NCBI GenBank assembly: GCA_946623485.1
Contig: CAMORF010000148.1
Coordinates: 1-6,193, forward strand
Direction of reading: 5' to 3'
DNA: 6,193 nt
From: an uncultured Clostridia bacterium
GTDB taxonomy: Bacteria; Bacillota; Clostridia; Lachnospirales; Lachnospiraceae
Numbering within the stretch: the stretch's first letter is position 1; each line of letters opens with the position of its first letter. Made by a program: the position numbers and the translations under genes. This document shows, piece by piece, positions 1-5,918 of the stretch. A model generated the notes under the pieces. The model was not told where the DNA came from, searched no databases, and saw only the letters and a list, made by a program, of their open reading frames with translations.

Positions 1-47
1 GAGATATTCGGAAGGATAATCATGTTATAAACAGGTATCGTAATCAT
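1..47 (-). CDS. lon: N-terminal fragment of a probable Lon-family ATP-dependent protease (cut by window edge)
   Basis: Only 15 complete codons are visible, reading MITIPVYNMIILPNI from an ATG at 47-45. The pattern PVYNM-x2-LP at the extreme N-terminus resembles what I recall of Lon (endopeptidase La) from Lachnospiraceae, where it is the first strand of the LON substrate-binding domain. Lon is a cytoplasmic AAA+ serine protease that degrades misfolded and regulatory proteins. The start is secure: a perfect AGGAGG (plus-strand cctcct, 56-61) sits 8 bases upstream. A sigma-A-type promoter overlapped by a CIRCE-like operator lies about 140 bases upstream, which fits a heat-shock gene and indirectly supports the protease call. 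The ATPase and protease domains lie outside the window, so identity rests on a short stretch plus regulatory context. Another heat-shock or unrelated protein remains possible. Confidence 0.5.
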   Translation of the reverse strand, partial: MITIPVYNMIILPNI

Positions 48-191
48 ATGGTCGTCCTCCTGGTATTCCTGTTACAGGCTACACCCTTTTCATCGCCGCA
101 AGCGTACCTTAGGATCTGCTCCTTAGCTCCTATAATGAGCCATACTGTTTCCGGCTGATGATAGGTCTTTCGTCTTTCTTGTCGTGAACTA
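48..191 (-). promoter_or_regulatory. Leader (5' UTR) of the lon-like gene with strong Shine-Dalgarno
   Basis: This is the inferred untranslated leader between the promoter's -10 box and the ATG at 47. It contains AGGAGG at 56-61 (plus-strand cctcct), 8 bases from the start codon. A small stem GCTC/GAGC with a 7-base loop can form around 125-139, and an 11-base palindrome, CCTGTTACAGG, occurs at 68-78. A five-codon reading frame (MKRV, then stop) lies just upstream but has no convincing ribosome site. I see no recognisable riboswitch or T-box. Confidence 0.4.
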
Positions 192-220
192 ACCATACCA
201 CTGCCTGTTAGCAGAGTCAA
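192..220 (-). promoter_or_regulatory. Sigma-A-type promoter of the lon-like gene
   Basis: On the minus strand there is a -35 box TTGACT (plus 215-220), a 17-base spacer, and a -10 box TATGGT (plus 192-197). The -35 matches consensus at 5 of 6 positions and the spacing is optimal. Transcription would start near 185 and run left into the lon-like gene. The -35 box lies inside the CIRCE-like element, so a bound repressor would block RNA polymerase. Confidence 0.6.
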
Positions 221-234
221 TATTTGAGTGCTAA
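208..234 (-). promoter_or_regulatory. CIRCE-like heat-shock operator (probable HrcA binding site)
   Basis: The plus strand reads TTAGCAGAG, nine bases, then GAGTGCTAA. The CIRCE consensus is TTAGCACTC-N9-GAGTGCTAA, the operator bound by the heat-shock repressor HrcA in Gram-positive bacteria. One half-site is perfect. The other keeps the outer TTAGCA but has GAG where CTC is expected, giving 15 of 18 matches with exact 9-9-9 geometry. It overlaps the -35 box of the minus-strand promoter for the lon-like gene, which suits repression lifted by heat or protein-folding stress. The match and geometry are seen directly; HrcA control is inferred. Confidence 0.65.
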
Positions 235-352
235 TTTAATTGTGTAAAATCTATGTTCTTCCCCGAAAGCGTTTTTCCCGGAAGCGGACAGGTTGTCTTT
301 TCATCCGATCACACAGTTCAAAAATCACTTATTAAGGGATATCACTCGAATT
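235..352. other. Short intergenic region after the exporter operon; no clear terminator
   Basis: This stretch separates the end of the minus-strand operon from the CIRCE-like promoter of the next minus-strand gene. I looked for a Rho-independent terminator on the minus strand. The best hairpin pairs CTTCC with GGAAG across about 17 bases (roughly 262-288) and has no T-tract after it, so I do not call it. Two similar segments, CCCGAAAGCG and CCCGGAAGCG, lie side by side here. Readthrough into the downstream gene or factor-dependent termination are both possible. Confidence 0.4.
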
Positions 353-1234
353 TTACGAAGGATTCTCTTTCGAATGTGTACCGGAATCACGGCCGGCACC
401 GGACGCGCGTTTCGGGATCTGGACATTCGTCCGCCTCCACATATGTGTAATCTCCTGAACGCCGGACGCAGGCCTGTTCTCTTCTGCCTTTGCTGCCTCG
501 GAAGCCGCGAGGCTCTCTTCTGCCTTCGCTGCCTCGGAAGCCGCGAAGCTCTCTGCTGCCTTCGCGTCGCCGGATGCGGCCATATTCTCCACTGCCTTCG
601 CTTCACCGGATGCGGCGATATTCTCCGCTGCGGAAGCAACATCCACGCTTATGCCCGCCGCAGCGCTGGTTTTCTCCAATGCCTCCAACGTACTGTCGTC
701 CCCCTTCTTCTTCCGGGGCAGCATCTTTTCCTTCAGCCTGAAAAACACATTCTGGGTTTCGGCCGCCGCGCCGCCAACCGCCTCACCGGTTTTGTCAGCT
801 GCATTTCCCGCCATGCGGCCGACTTCCTGCCCCGCTTCCTTAATATCTCTGGCAACCTTCACCCCGGTTGTCTCAGGACGCATATTCAGGCGGAATCCAC
901 ATTTTGCGCAATACTTATCCCTCGGAGCTGCCGGCCGGCCGCAATTCGGGCAGTAAAAGATCCCCTTTACGTTGTTCAGCTGCTCCGTATAGGAAGCAAT
1001 ATTCGCGTACGCAACCTTCACGGCAGCCCATTCATCCTCAAGGCCTGCCTTCGGCTGATCCGGATGCTCCTTATAGACAGCCTCCCCAATCAAGGCAAAC
1101 AGACGCTCAAGAGACTTCTTCTCCTGGGAGATCCGGTTTGAAATCGTAACGGAATCGCTCACTTTCTGTACCCCATTCTTTGTATCCTGTCCAATCTTAG
1201 ACAGTTTTTTCCCAAGATCACTGAACCCCATCAT
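353..1234 (-). CDS. Zinc-ribbon protein with helical repeats and an Ala/Glu-rich tandem-repeat tail (293 aa), third gene of the exporter operon
   Basis: The function is unknown. Residues 1-55 are charged and probably helical or coiled-coil. Residues 95-112 form a zinc ribbon with Cys95, Cys98, Cys109 and Cys112 (CPNC-x10-CAKC). Residues 127-170 can be laid out as four 11-residue units resembling LEA or apolipoprotein-type amphipathic helices. Residues 204-251 are four 12-residue units such as ESLAASEAAKAE, then a basic tail to residue 293. No signal peptide or membrane segment is visible, so it is probably cytoplasmic. The frame opens with two ATGs. GGGAGG at 1237-1242 lies only 2 bases from the first and 5 from the second (1231), so the true protein may be one residue shorter. 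It starts 21 bases after the upstream ABC gene and is surely co-transcribed. The last 35 or so residues look unlike a natural C-terminus and may follow a frameshift. Confidence 0.85.
   Translation of the reverse strand: MMGFSDLGKKLSKIGQDTKNGVQKVSDSVTISNRISQEKKSLERLFALIGEAVYKEHPDQPKAGLEDEWAAVKVAYANIASYTEQLNNVKGIFYCPNCGRPAAPRDKYCAKCGFRLNMRPETTGVKVARDIKEAGQEVGRMAGNAADKTGEAVGGAAAETQNVFFRLKEKMLPRKKKGDDSTLEALEKTSAAAGISVDVASAAENIAASGEAKAVENMAASGDAKAAESFAASEAAKAEESLAASEAAKAEENRPASGVQEITHMWRRTNVQIPKRASGAGRDSGTHSKENPS
482..625 (-). repeat. In-frame 36-base tandem repeat (4 units) in the zinc-ribbon gene
   Basis: Four consecutive 36-base units occupy 482-517, 518-553, 554-589 and 590-625. They encode the 12-residue units ENIAASGEAKAV, ENMAASGDAKAA, ESFAASEAAKAE and ESLAASEAAKAE. 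The two nearest the C-terminus (482-553) differ at only two bases, which suggests recent duplication. The unit length is a multiple of three, so copy-number change would keep the frame. Confidence 0.9.
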
Positions 1235-1236
1235 GT

Positions 1237-1242
1237 CCTCCC
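1237..1242 (-). promoter_or_regulatory. Shine-Dalgarno site bearing on the start of the zinc-ribbon gene
   Basis: The plus strand reads cctccc, giving GGGAGG on the coding strand. It lies 2 bases from the first ATG (1234) and 5 bases from the second (1231). The second spacing is more usual, so translation probably begins at 1231. A further TAGGAGA overlaps the stop codon of the upstream ABC gene but is about 20 bases from either ATG. Confidence 0.55.
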
Positions 1243-1255
1243 TGTCTTCGTTCTC

Positions 1256-3238
1256 CTACGCGGTAATCTGGTTCCCGGTATACAGCTGATAATACTTCCC
1301 CTTCTGCGCAATCAGGTCGTCATGCGTACCGCGCTCAATAATCCTTCCGTTCTCAAGCACCATGATGCAATCCGCGTTCCGCACAGTGGAGAGCCTGTGC
1401 GCGATCACAAAGGTAGTCCTTCCCTTCATCAGCGCATCCATTCCCTCGGATACAATCCGCTCGGTTCTCGTATCGATGGAGCTGGTCGCCTCATCCAGGA
1501 TCAATGCAGGCGGATCCGCGATGGCAGCCCGTGCGATGGAGAGCAGCTGGCGCTGTCCCTGTGACAGGTTCCCCCCGTCCCCGGACAGCTTCGTATGGTA
1601 ACCATCCTCCAGCTGGCGGATGAACCCATCCGCGCCAGCAAGCTTTGCCGCCTCGATGACCTCTTCATCTGTCGCGTCCAATTTCCCGTAACGGATATTC
1701 TCCATCACCGTTCCGGTAAACAGATGCGTATCCTGCAGCACCATACCCAGCGAACGCCGCAAGTCACTTTTCTTAATCTTATTCACATTGATATCATCAT
1801 ACCGGATCTTACCGTCATCGATGTCATAAAAACGGTTGATCAGATTCGTGATGGTCGTCTTGCCCGCGCCTGTGGATCCGACAAACGCAATCTTCTGACC
1901 CGGTTCAGCAAACAGGGTAATATCATGCAGGATTTCCTTCTCCGGCACATAGCCAAAGTCCACATGATCCATCACGATCTTCCCCTTCAGCTCCACGTAA
2001 GTCGTCGTATTGTCTGCCTTGTGGAAATGCTTCCAGGCCCAGTATCCGGTTTTCTTTTCGGATTCCGTGATCTTCCCATCCGCTCCAACCTTTGCATTTA
2101 CCAGCGTCACATAACCGTCATCCGCCTCCGGCTTCTCATCCAACAGGGCGAAGATCCTCTGCGCACCCGCCAGCGCCATGACGATGGAATTCAACTGCAT
2201 GGACATCTGGTTCACCGGCATGGCAAATGACCTGTTCAGTGTCAGATAGGAGGCAAGGCCGCCCAGCGTGAAACCGCCAAATCCATTCAGCGCCAGCGCG
2301 CCGCCCGCAATCGCGCAAAGCACGTAGCTCACATTTCCGATCTGCGCGTTCAGCGGACCGATTGCATTGGAATAACGCACCGCCTTATCTGCCGAATCAA
2401 ACAGCTCCTGATTCAGCGCGTCAAACTGATCCTGGTTAATCTTTTCATGGCTGAAGACCTTCACAACCTTCAGGCCTTTCATCATCTCTTCCACAAACCC
2501 GTTCACGCCGCCCAGGCGCTGCTGCTGCGCAACAAAGAACCGGCCGGAAGCCTTCGCGGCCTTCGCAGTGGCAAACAAGGTTACGCCGACCATCACCAAA
2601 GACAGGATCGTCAGCGGCCAGGACAGCATGATCATCGTCGCCAGTGTTGTGACAATCGTAAATGCCGCATTAAACGACTGCGTGATCGTCTGGGAGACCA
2701 TCTGGCGCAGCGTATCCACATCATTGGTATAGATCGACATGATATCCCCGTGAGGATGGGTGTCAAAATAGGAGATCGGCAGGCTCTCCATATGCGTAAA
2801 GATATCGATCCTAAGATCCCGCATGGTTCCCTGCGTCACATAAACCATAATCGTGTTCTGGATAAATAAAGCCAAAACGCCGAGTGCGTAGAATATAGCT
2901 ATGCGTGCGATGCCCCCGGCCAAAGGACCGAAATCCGGATCGCTGCTTCCCAGCAGCGGCATGATATAGCTGTCAATCAGGGTTCTCATAAACAGGGTTC
3001 CCTGAAGGTTGGAAAGAACAGAGACCACGATGCAGACAAGGACAATAACAAACTGAAACTTGTACCGCTTCATGACATATCCCATCACACGCCCAAACAG
3101 CTTCCAGGGATGCTCCAGCTTCGGCCTTTGTCCCATGACACGTCCTCTGCCGGGTCCTCTCATGGCAGGGGCCCCCTGGCCTCCTTTGCCTGCTCCGCCG
3201 CCATTTCCTGCAGGCGCACCATTTCTGTTTTCAGCCAT
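1256..3238 (-). CDS. ABC exporter half-transporter (permease-ATPase), catalytically complete subunit of a heterodimer (660 aa)
   Basis: This is a membrane permease fused to an ATPase, driving export of a substrate the sequence does not reveal. Residues 1-35 are a Gly/Ala/Arg-rich low-complexity tail. The exporter transmembrane domain spans about 45-365, with clear helices near 61-84, 109-134, 188-206, 208-227 and 300-320. The ATPase domain (about 420-655) has A-loop Tyr430, Walker A GSTGAGKT (454-461), Q-loop Gln502, signature LSQGQ (558-562), Walker B ALILDE with catalytic Glu583, and H-loop His614. Only the signature deviates from LSGGQ, as expected for the consensus member of a TM287/288- or BmrCD-type pair. 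An extra segment (about 373-418) links the two domains. The ATG shares one base with the stop of the preceding gene (TGATG), and GGGAGGTG at 3246-3253 sits 7 bases upstream, so translation is coupled to its partner. The stop is TAG at 1258-1256. Confidence 0.93.
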   Translation of the reverse strand: MAENRNGAPAGNGGGAGKGGQGAPAMRGPGRGRVMGQRPKLEHPWKLFGRVMGYVMKRYKFQFVIVLVCIVVSVLSNLQGTLFMRTLIDSYIMPLLGSSDPDFGPLAGGIARIAIFYALGVLALFIQNTIMVYVTQGTMRDLRIDIFTHMESLPISYFDTHPHGDIMSIYTNDVDTLRQMVSQTITQSFNAAFTIVTTLATMIMLSWPLTILSLVMVGVTLFATAKAAKASGRFFVAQQQRLGGVNGFVEEMMKGLKVVKVFSHEKINQDQFDALNQELFDSADKAVRYSNAIGPLNAQIGNVSYVLCAIAGGALALNGFGGFTLGGLASYLTLNRSFAMPVNQMSMQLNSIVMALAGAQRIFALLDEKPEADDGYVTLVNAKVGADGKITESEKKTGYWAWKHFHKADNTTTYVELKGKIVMDHVDFGYVPEKEILHDITLFAEPGQKIAFVGSTGAGKTTITNLINRFYDIDDGKIRYDDINVNKIKKSDLRRSLGMVLQDTHLFTGTVMENIRYGKLDATDEEVIEAAKLAGADGFIRQLEDGYHTKLSGDGGNLSQGQRQLLSIARAAIADPPALILDEATSSIDTRTERIVSEGMDALMKGRTTFVIAHRLSTVRNADCIMVLENGRIIERGTHDDLIAQKGKYYQLYTGNQITA

Positions 3239-5013
3239 CAGCTCTCACCTCCCTTGTCAAAGTCACCGGATCCCTTGATCTGAGATTCGTAAACATCGCG
3301 GTAGATCTCATTGGTACGGAGCAGTTCCTCATGCGTTCCGACACCGTCAACACGTCCCTCCTCCATAACGATGATCCGATCCGCATGTTCTACGGACGAG
3401 ATCCGCTGTGCAATGATCAGACGTGTTGTATCCGGGATCTTCTCACGGAACGCTTCCTGGATCTTCGCGTCCGTCGCGGTATCTACCGCGCTTGTGGAAT
3501 CATCCAGGATCAGGACCTTTGGCTTCTTCAGCAGCGCCCTGGCGATACAAAGCCTCTGCCGCTGTCCTCCGGATACATTGGTGCCGCCCTGATCAATATG
3601 CGTATGGTATCCCTCCGGCAGGTTCTGCACAAACTCATCCGCGCACGCGAGCCTGCAGGCCTCCATGCACTCCTCTTCCGTCGCGTCCGGATTGCCCCAC
3701 CTCAGGTTATCCAGGACGCTTCCGGAAAACAGCACGTTAGCCTGGAGGACAACCGCCACTTCACGCCGCAATGTATCCAGGTCATACTTCCGGACATCCT
3801 TTCCGCCAACATAAACCGCTCCGCCTGACACGTCATACAGGCGCGGAATCAGGTTCACCAGCGAAGACTTGGAAGATCCGGTTGCGCCGATAATCCCGAT
3901 CGTCTCGCCCGAACGGATCTCCAGGTTGATATCATCCAACACCGGTTTTTCCGCATTTTCATGATAGGAAAACATCACATGCTCAAAACGGATGGAACCG
4001 TCAGGAACCACCAGATCCGGATTCTCCGGATTCGTCAGCGTAATCTTCTCATTGAGCACTTCCGCAATTCTGTTCATGCTGGCTTCGCTCATGCTGAACA
4101 TCACAAACAGGATGGATACCATCATCAGGTTCGTCAGGATCGTCAGGCAGTATGTGAAAAGACTCATCAGCTCGCCCGTGGTCAGATCCCCGACCGTGAT
4201 CATTTTCGCGCCAAACCAGCTCAGAAGAAGGATGCAGACATAGATGGAGCCCATCATGACGGGCAGGTTGGAGACTACCAGCCGCTCCGCCTTCACAAAA
4301 GCTGCATAGAGATTGCCCACCGCCTTGTTGAATTTCGTATTCTCATAGTCCTCCCGGACAAATGACTTCACGACACGGATCGCGGAAACATTTTCCTGCA
4401 CGCTCGCATTCAGGTCATCGTACTTGGAAAAGACTGCCCTGAAATACTTTGAGGCCTTGCGAAGAACGATAGACAGATAAATCCCCAGGATCACAACCAC
4501 AATCAGGTAGACACTCGTCAGCCTGGGGCTGATGAAAAGCGCCATCACAATCGCGATCAGCAGTGAGACAGGCGCCCGGAACCCGATCCGGAGAATCATC
4601 TGGAACGCATTCTGGATATTGGTTACGTCCGTCGTCAGCCTGGTGATCAGGCCGCTTCTGCCGAAATGATCTATGTTTGCAAATGAAAACTTCTGGATGT
4701 GCTCAAACTCCGCTTTCCGGAGATTCCGCGCAAGTCCCGTAGAAGCCCTGGCACCGAAAAATGCGCCGCCGAGCCCGAACAGGAGCCCTGCTGCGGCAGC
4801 CACCAGCATCCACAAGCCGACACTGACAATATGCCCCATGTTCCCCGCGTTGACCCCCTTGTCGATGATCGATGCCATCAGCAGAGGGATCACCATCTCC
4901 ATAACGACCTCTCCGATCATAAAGGTCGGAGTCAGGATCGTCGCCATCTTAAACTCACCTATATGGTTGAAGATGGTGGTACTGATATTGCTTACTCTCG
5001 ATTTCTTAGCCAC
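3238..5013 (-). CDS. ABC exporter half-transporter (permease-ATPase), degenerate-ATPase subunit of a heterodimer (591 aa)
   Basis: This is the first gene of the operon and the partner of the downstream ABC half. The transmembrane domain covers about 20-310, with helices near 22-50, 62-86, 139-162, 165-184, 248-268 and 278-306. The ATPase domain (about 338-575) has A-loop Tyr350, Walker A GATGSSKS (376-383, with Ser381 in place of the usual Gly before Lys382), Q-loop Gln424 and an intact signature VSGGQ (480-484). Walker B is VLILDD, so Asp505 replaces the catalytic Glu, and Gln536 replaces the H-loop His. This combination marks the non-hydrolysing site of heterodimeric exporters (TM287/288 and BmrCD type). 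Its good signature motif would complete the active site formed with the partner's Walker motifs. The start is GTG, chosen because AAAGGAG lies 6 bases upstream and the nearest upstream ATG in any frame is followed by a stop after two codons. The exported compound is unknown; drug, lipid or peptide are all possible. Confidence 0.93.
   Translation of the reverse strand: MAKKSRVSNISTTIFNHIGEFKMATILTPTFMIGEVVMEMVIPLLMASIIDKGVNAGNMGHIVSVGLWMLVAAAAGLLFGLGGAFFGARASTGLARNLRKAEFEHIQKFSFANIDHFGRSGLITRLTTDVTNIQNAFQMILRIGFRAPVSLLIAIVMALFISPRLTSVYLIVVVILGIYLSIVLRKASKYFRAVFSKYDDLNASVQENVSAIRVVKSFVREDYENTKFNKAVGNLYAAFVKAERLVVSNLPVMMGSIYVCILLLSWFGAKMITVGDLTTGELMSLFTYCLTILTNLMMVSILFVMFSMSEASMNRIAEVLNEKITLTNPENPDLVVPDGSIRFEHVMFSYHENAEKPVLDDINLEIRSGETIGIIGATGSSKSSLVNLIPRLYDVSGGAVYVGGKDVRKYDLDTLRREVAVVLQANVLFSGSVLDNLRWGNPDATEEECMEACRLACADEFVQNLPEGYHTHIDQGGTNVSGGQRQRLCIARALLKKPKVLILDDSTSAVDTATDAKIQEAFREKIPDTTRLIIAQRISSVEHADRIIVMEEGRVDGVGTHEELLRTNEIYRDVYESQIKGSGDFDKGGES
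3246..3253 (-). promoter_or_regulatory. Shine-Dalgarno for the second ABC gene, inside the end of the first
   Basis: The plus strand reads cacctccc, giving GGGAGGTG on the coding strand, 7 bases before the ATG at 3238. It lies within the last codons of the preceding gene. With the TGATG stop-start overlap, this indicates translational coupling and matched amounts of the two subunits. Confidence 0.75.
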
Positions 5014-5019
5014 TTGCCG

Positions 5020-5026
5020 CTCCTTT
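5020..5026 (-). promoter_or_regulatory. Shine-Dalgarno deciding the GTG start of the first ABC gene
   Basis: The plus strand reads ctccttt, giving AAAGGAG on the coding strand, 6 bases before GTG at 5013-5011. The spacing is ideal and no ATG is comparably placed, so the GTG is the start. Confidence 0.8.
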
Positions 5027-5084
5027 ACCTGTTCATCTTCCCCGCCTCATCCCCGGTCAGACGCCACACATGCCCTGCGGGTTT

Positions 5085-5127
5085 ATTATATGAATGCATC
5101 TTACCGCAATATACGCTCATAATTCAA
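5085..5127 (-). promoter_or_regulatory. Probable promoter(s) of the ABC exporter / zinc-ribbon operon
   Basis: Two overlapping sigma-A-type possibilities lie on the minus strand. The first is TTGAAT (plus 5122-5127), an 18-base spacer and TAAGAT (plus 5098-5103). The second uses a perfect TATAAT (plus 5085-5090) with a poor -35, TATATT (plus 5108-5113), at 17 bases. Either would give a leader of roughly 65-80 bases before the GTG. The leader contains CCCGC (from 5082) and GCGGG (to 5041), which could pair over a long loop. I see no recognisable operator or riboswitch. Confidence 0.5.
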
Positions 5128-5386
5128 GTCTTCGGCACGTTTTCTGCTCATCCGCCTGGCCCGCATCCTGGTCATGGCCGCAAGCATCCCTGTCCACACA
5201 AGGACACCACACACGGGTACGCACAAGCCCCATAGAACAGTCATAGAGCAGACACATCGCAGACAGATAGGGCAGACACAGAGCAGTCACAAAGCAGTCA
5301 CAGAGCAGACATAGAGCAAACATAGAGCAGTCACAAAAGCAACCACAGAGCAGACACAGAGCAGGCACAAAACACAAAACGAGTAC
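5128..5386. other. Divergent intergenic region without a gene, largely filled by 11-base repeats
   Basis: The gap between the divergently transcribed operon and the small plus-strand gene runs from 5014 to 5465. Apart from the promoters at its two ends, its main content is the repeat array at 5237-5371. Bases 5128-5236 show no convincing gene, RNA or site. An open frame of 94 codons on the minus strand (5117-5401) is a translation of the repeats, with a periodic Cys/Leu-rich product, and I do not accept it as a gene. Confidence 0.6.
5237..5371 (+). repeat. Tandem array of about twelve 11-base units, consensus GCAGACACAGA
   Basis: Units begin at 5237, 5248, 5259, 5272, 5283, 5294, 5305, 5316, 5327, 5339, 5350 and 5361. 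Nearly all are 11 bases long; the third is 13 and the ninth is 12. Examples are GCAGTCACAGA, GCAGACATAGA and GCAGGCACAAA. The plus strand is strikingly poor in T (10 T in the 160 bases 5221-5380). The array ends 15 bases before the -35 box of the next gene. The 11-base step is close to one helical turn, so each unit presents the same face of the DNA. It could be a regulatory array or simple slippage-derived sequence. Confidence 0.85.
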
Positions 5387-5415
5387 TTTACAGTGCAACA
5401 CAAAATGAGTATAGT
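5387..5415 (+). promoter_or_regulatory. Sigma-A-type promoter of the small unknown gene
   Basis: TTTACA (5387-5392), a 17-base spacer and TATAGT (5410-5415) match consensus at 5 of 6 positions in each box. Transcription would begin near 5422, about 44 bases before the ATG at 5466. The 11-base repeat array lies immediately upstream. Confidence 0.7.
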
Positions 5416-5465
5416 AATCGAAATAACACGGTCATGGTCAGAAAACATAGCAGGAGCATCATATT

Positions 5466-5918
5466 ATGAAGTGGTCCGAAAAATGTATGTTGGAATTTAC
5501 GCACCGCAATCTTTTTGAGGATGATGAGCACCGCGCGCGCTTTAAAGATCTTCTCGATTGTTATTGCAGCGCCCCCTTTTTTTCAAAAGGATTATGCAAA
5601 TGCATGTACCTCTCCGCATGGGATGACGCACATTTCACGGTAATGCTCGATGTTTTAAATGAAATGGTCCTTGAGCGGGACGATCATCTCGGCCTGATGA
5701 AGGACAATGGAATCGTTATGGAGCAGCAGGCGGAAGGCGGAGGGGACATCGGTTCGGCAGCCATCATCGAAGCCTCTGTCGATTTTCTGAATGACATCCC
5801 CTACGACCGCAGCCGCCTGCATACACTCGAGATAGAAGATCCCGACGCAGCCTACATCATCAAACGCGGCCTGCTCGCAGCCCAGTGCATCGATGACCTG
5901 CCGCCAATTGACAGGTAA
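5466..5918 (+). CDS. Small acidic protein of unknown function with a CxC-x9-CxC pattern (150 aa)
   Basis: I do not recognise the family. The frame is convincing as a gene: AGGAG at 5452-5456 lies 9 bases before the ATG, a good promoter sits just upstream, and codon use is ordinary. The product is rich in Asp and Glu, has no signal peptide or membrane helix, and is probably cytoplasmic. Residues 11-80 look helical, with Cys32, Cys34, Cys44 and Cys46 arranged CxC-x9-CxC around an aromatic stretch (APFFSKG), which could bind a metal. Cys7 and Cys141 are further cysteines. Residues 88-97 are Gly-rich and probably a loop, followed by a second mixed segment ending in DDLPPIDR. The gene is divergent from the exporter operon and upstream of tRNA-Val, with repeat arrays on both sides. 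Neither neighbour suggests a role. The stop is TAA, directly followed by an A-rich run; no clear terminator follows. Confidence 0.8.
   Translation: MKWSEKCMLEFTHRNLFEDDEHRARFKDLLDCYCSAPFFSKGLCKCMYLSAWDDAHFTVMLDVLNEMVLERDDHLGLMKDNGIVMEQQAEGGGDIGSAAIIEASVDFLNDIPYDRSRLHTLEIEDPDAAYIIKRGLLAAQCIDDLPPIDR

Noticed and set aside
131..136. Perfect TATAAT on the plus strand
   Set aside because: No acceptable -35 lies 16-18 bases upstream and no plus-strand gene follows.
262..288. Rho-independent terminator for the exporter operon
   Set aside because: The stem is only about 5 pairs with a large loop and no T-tract follows on the transcribed strand.
293..1141. Plus-strand open frame of 282 codons opposite the zinc-ribbon gene
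   Set aside because: The minus-strand frame has a clear CxxC zinc ribbon, operon position and Shine-Dalgarno; the plus-strand frame is a GC-driven shadow full of Cys/Arg/Leu.
5237..5371. CRISPR array
   Set aside because: The 11-base units are directly adjacent with no unique spacers, and no cas genes are present.
5117..5401. Minus-strand open frame of 94 codons with a Cys/Leu-rich periodic product
   Set aside because: It is a translation of the 11-base DNA repeats, starts without a good ribosome site, and overlaps the promoter of the exporter operon and the divergent spacer.
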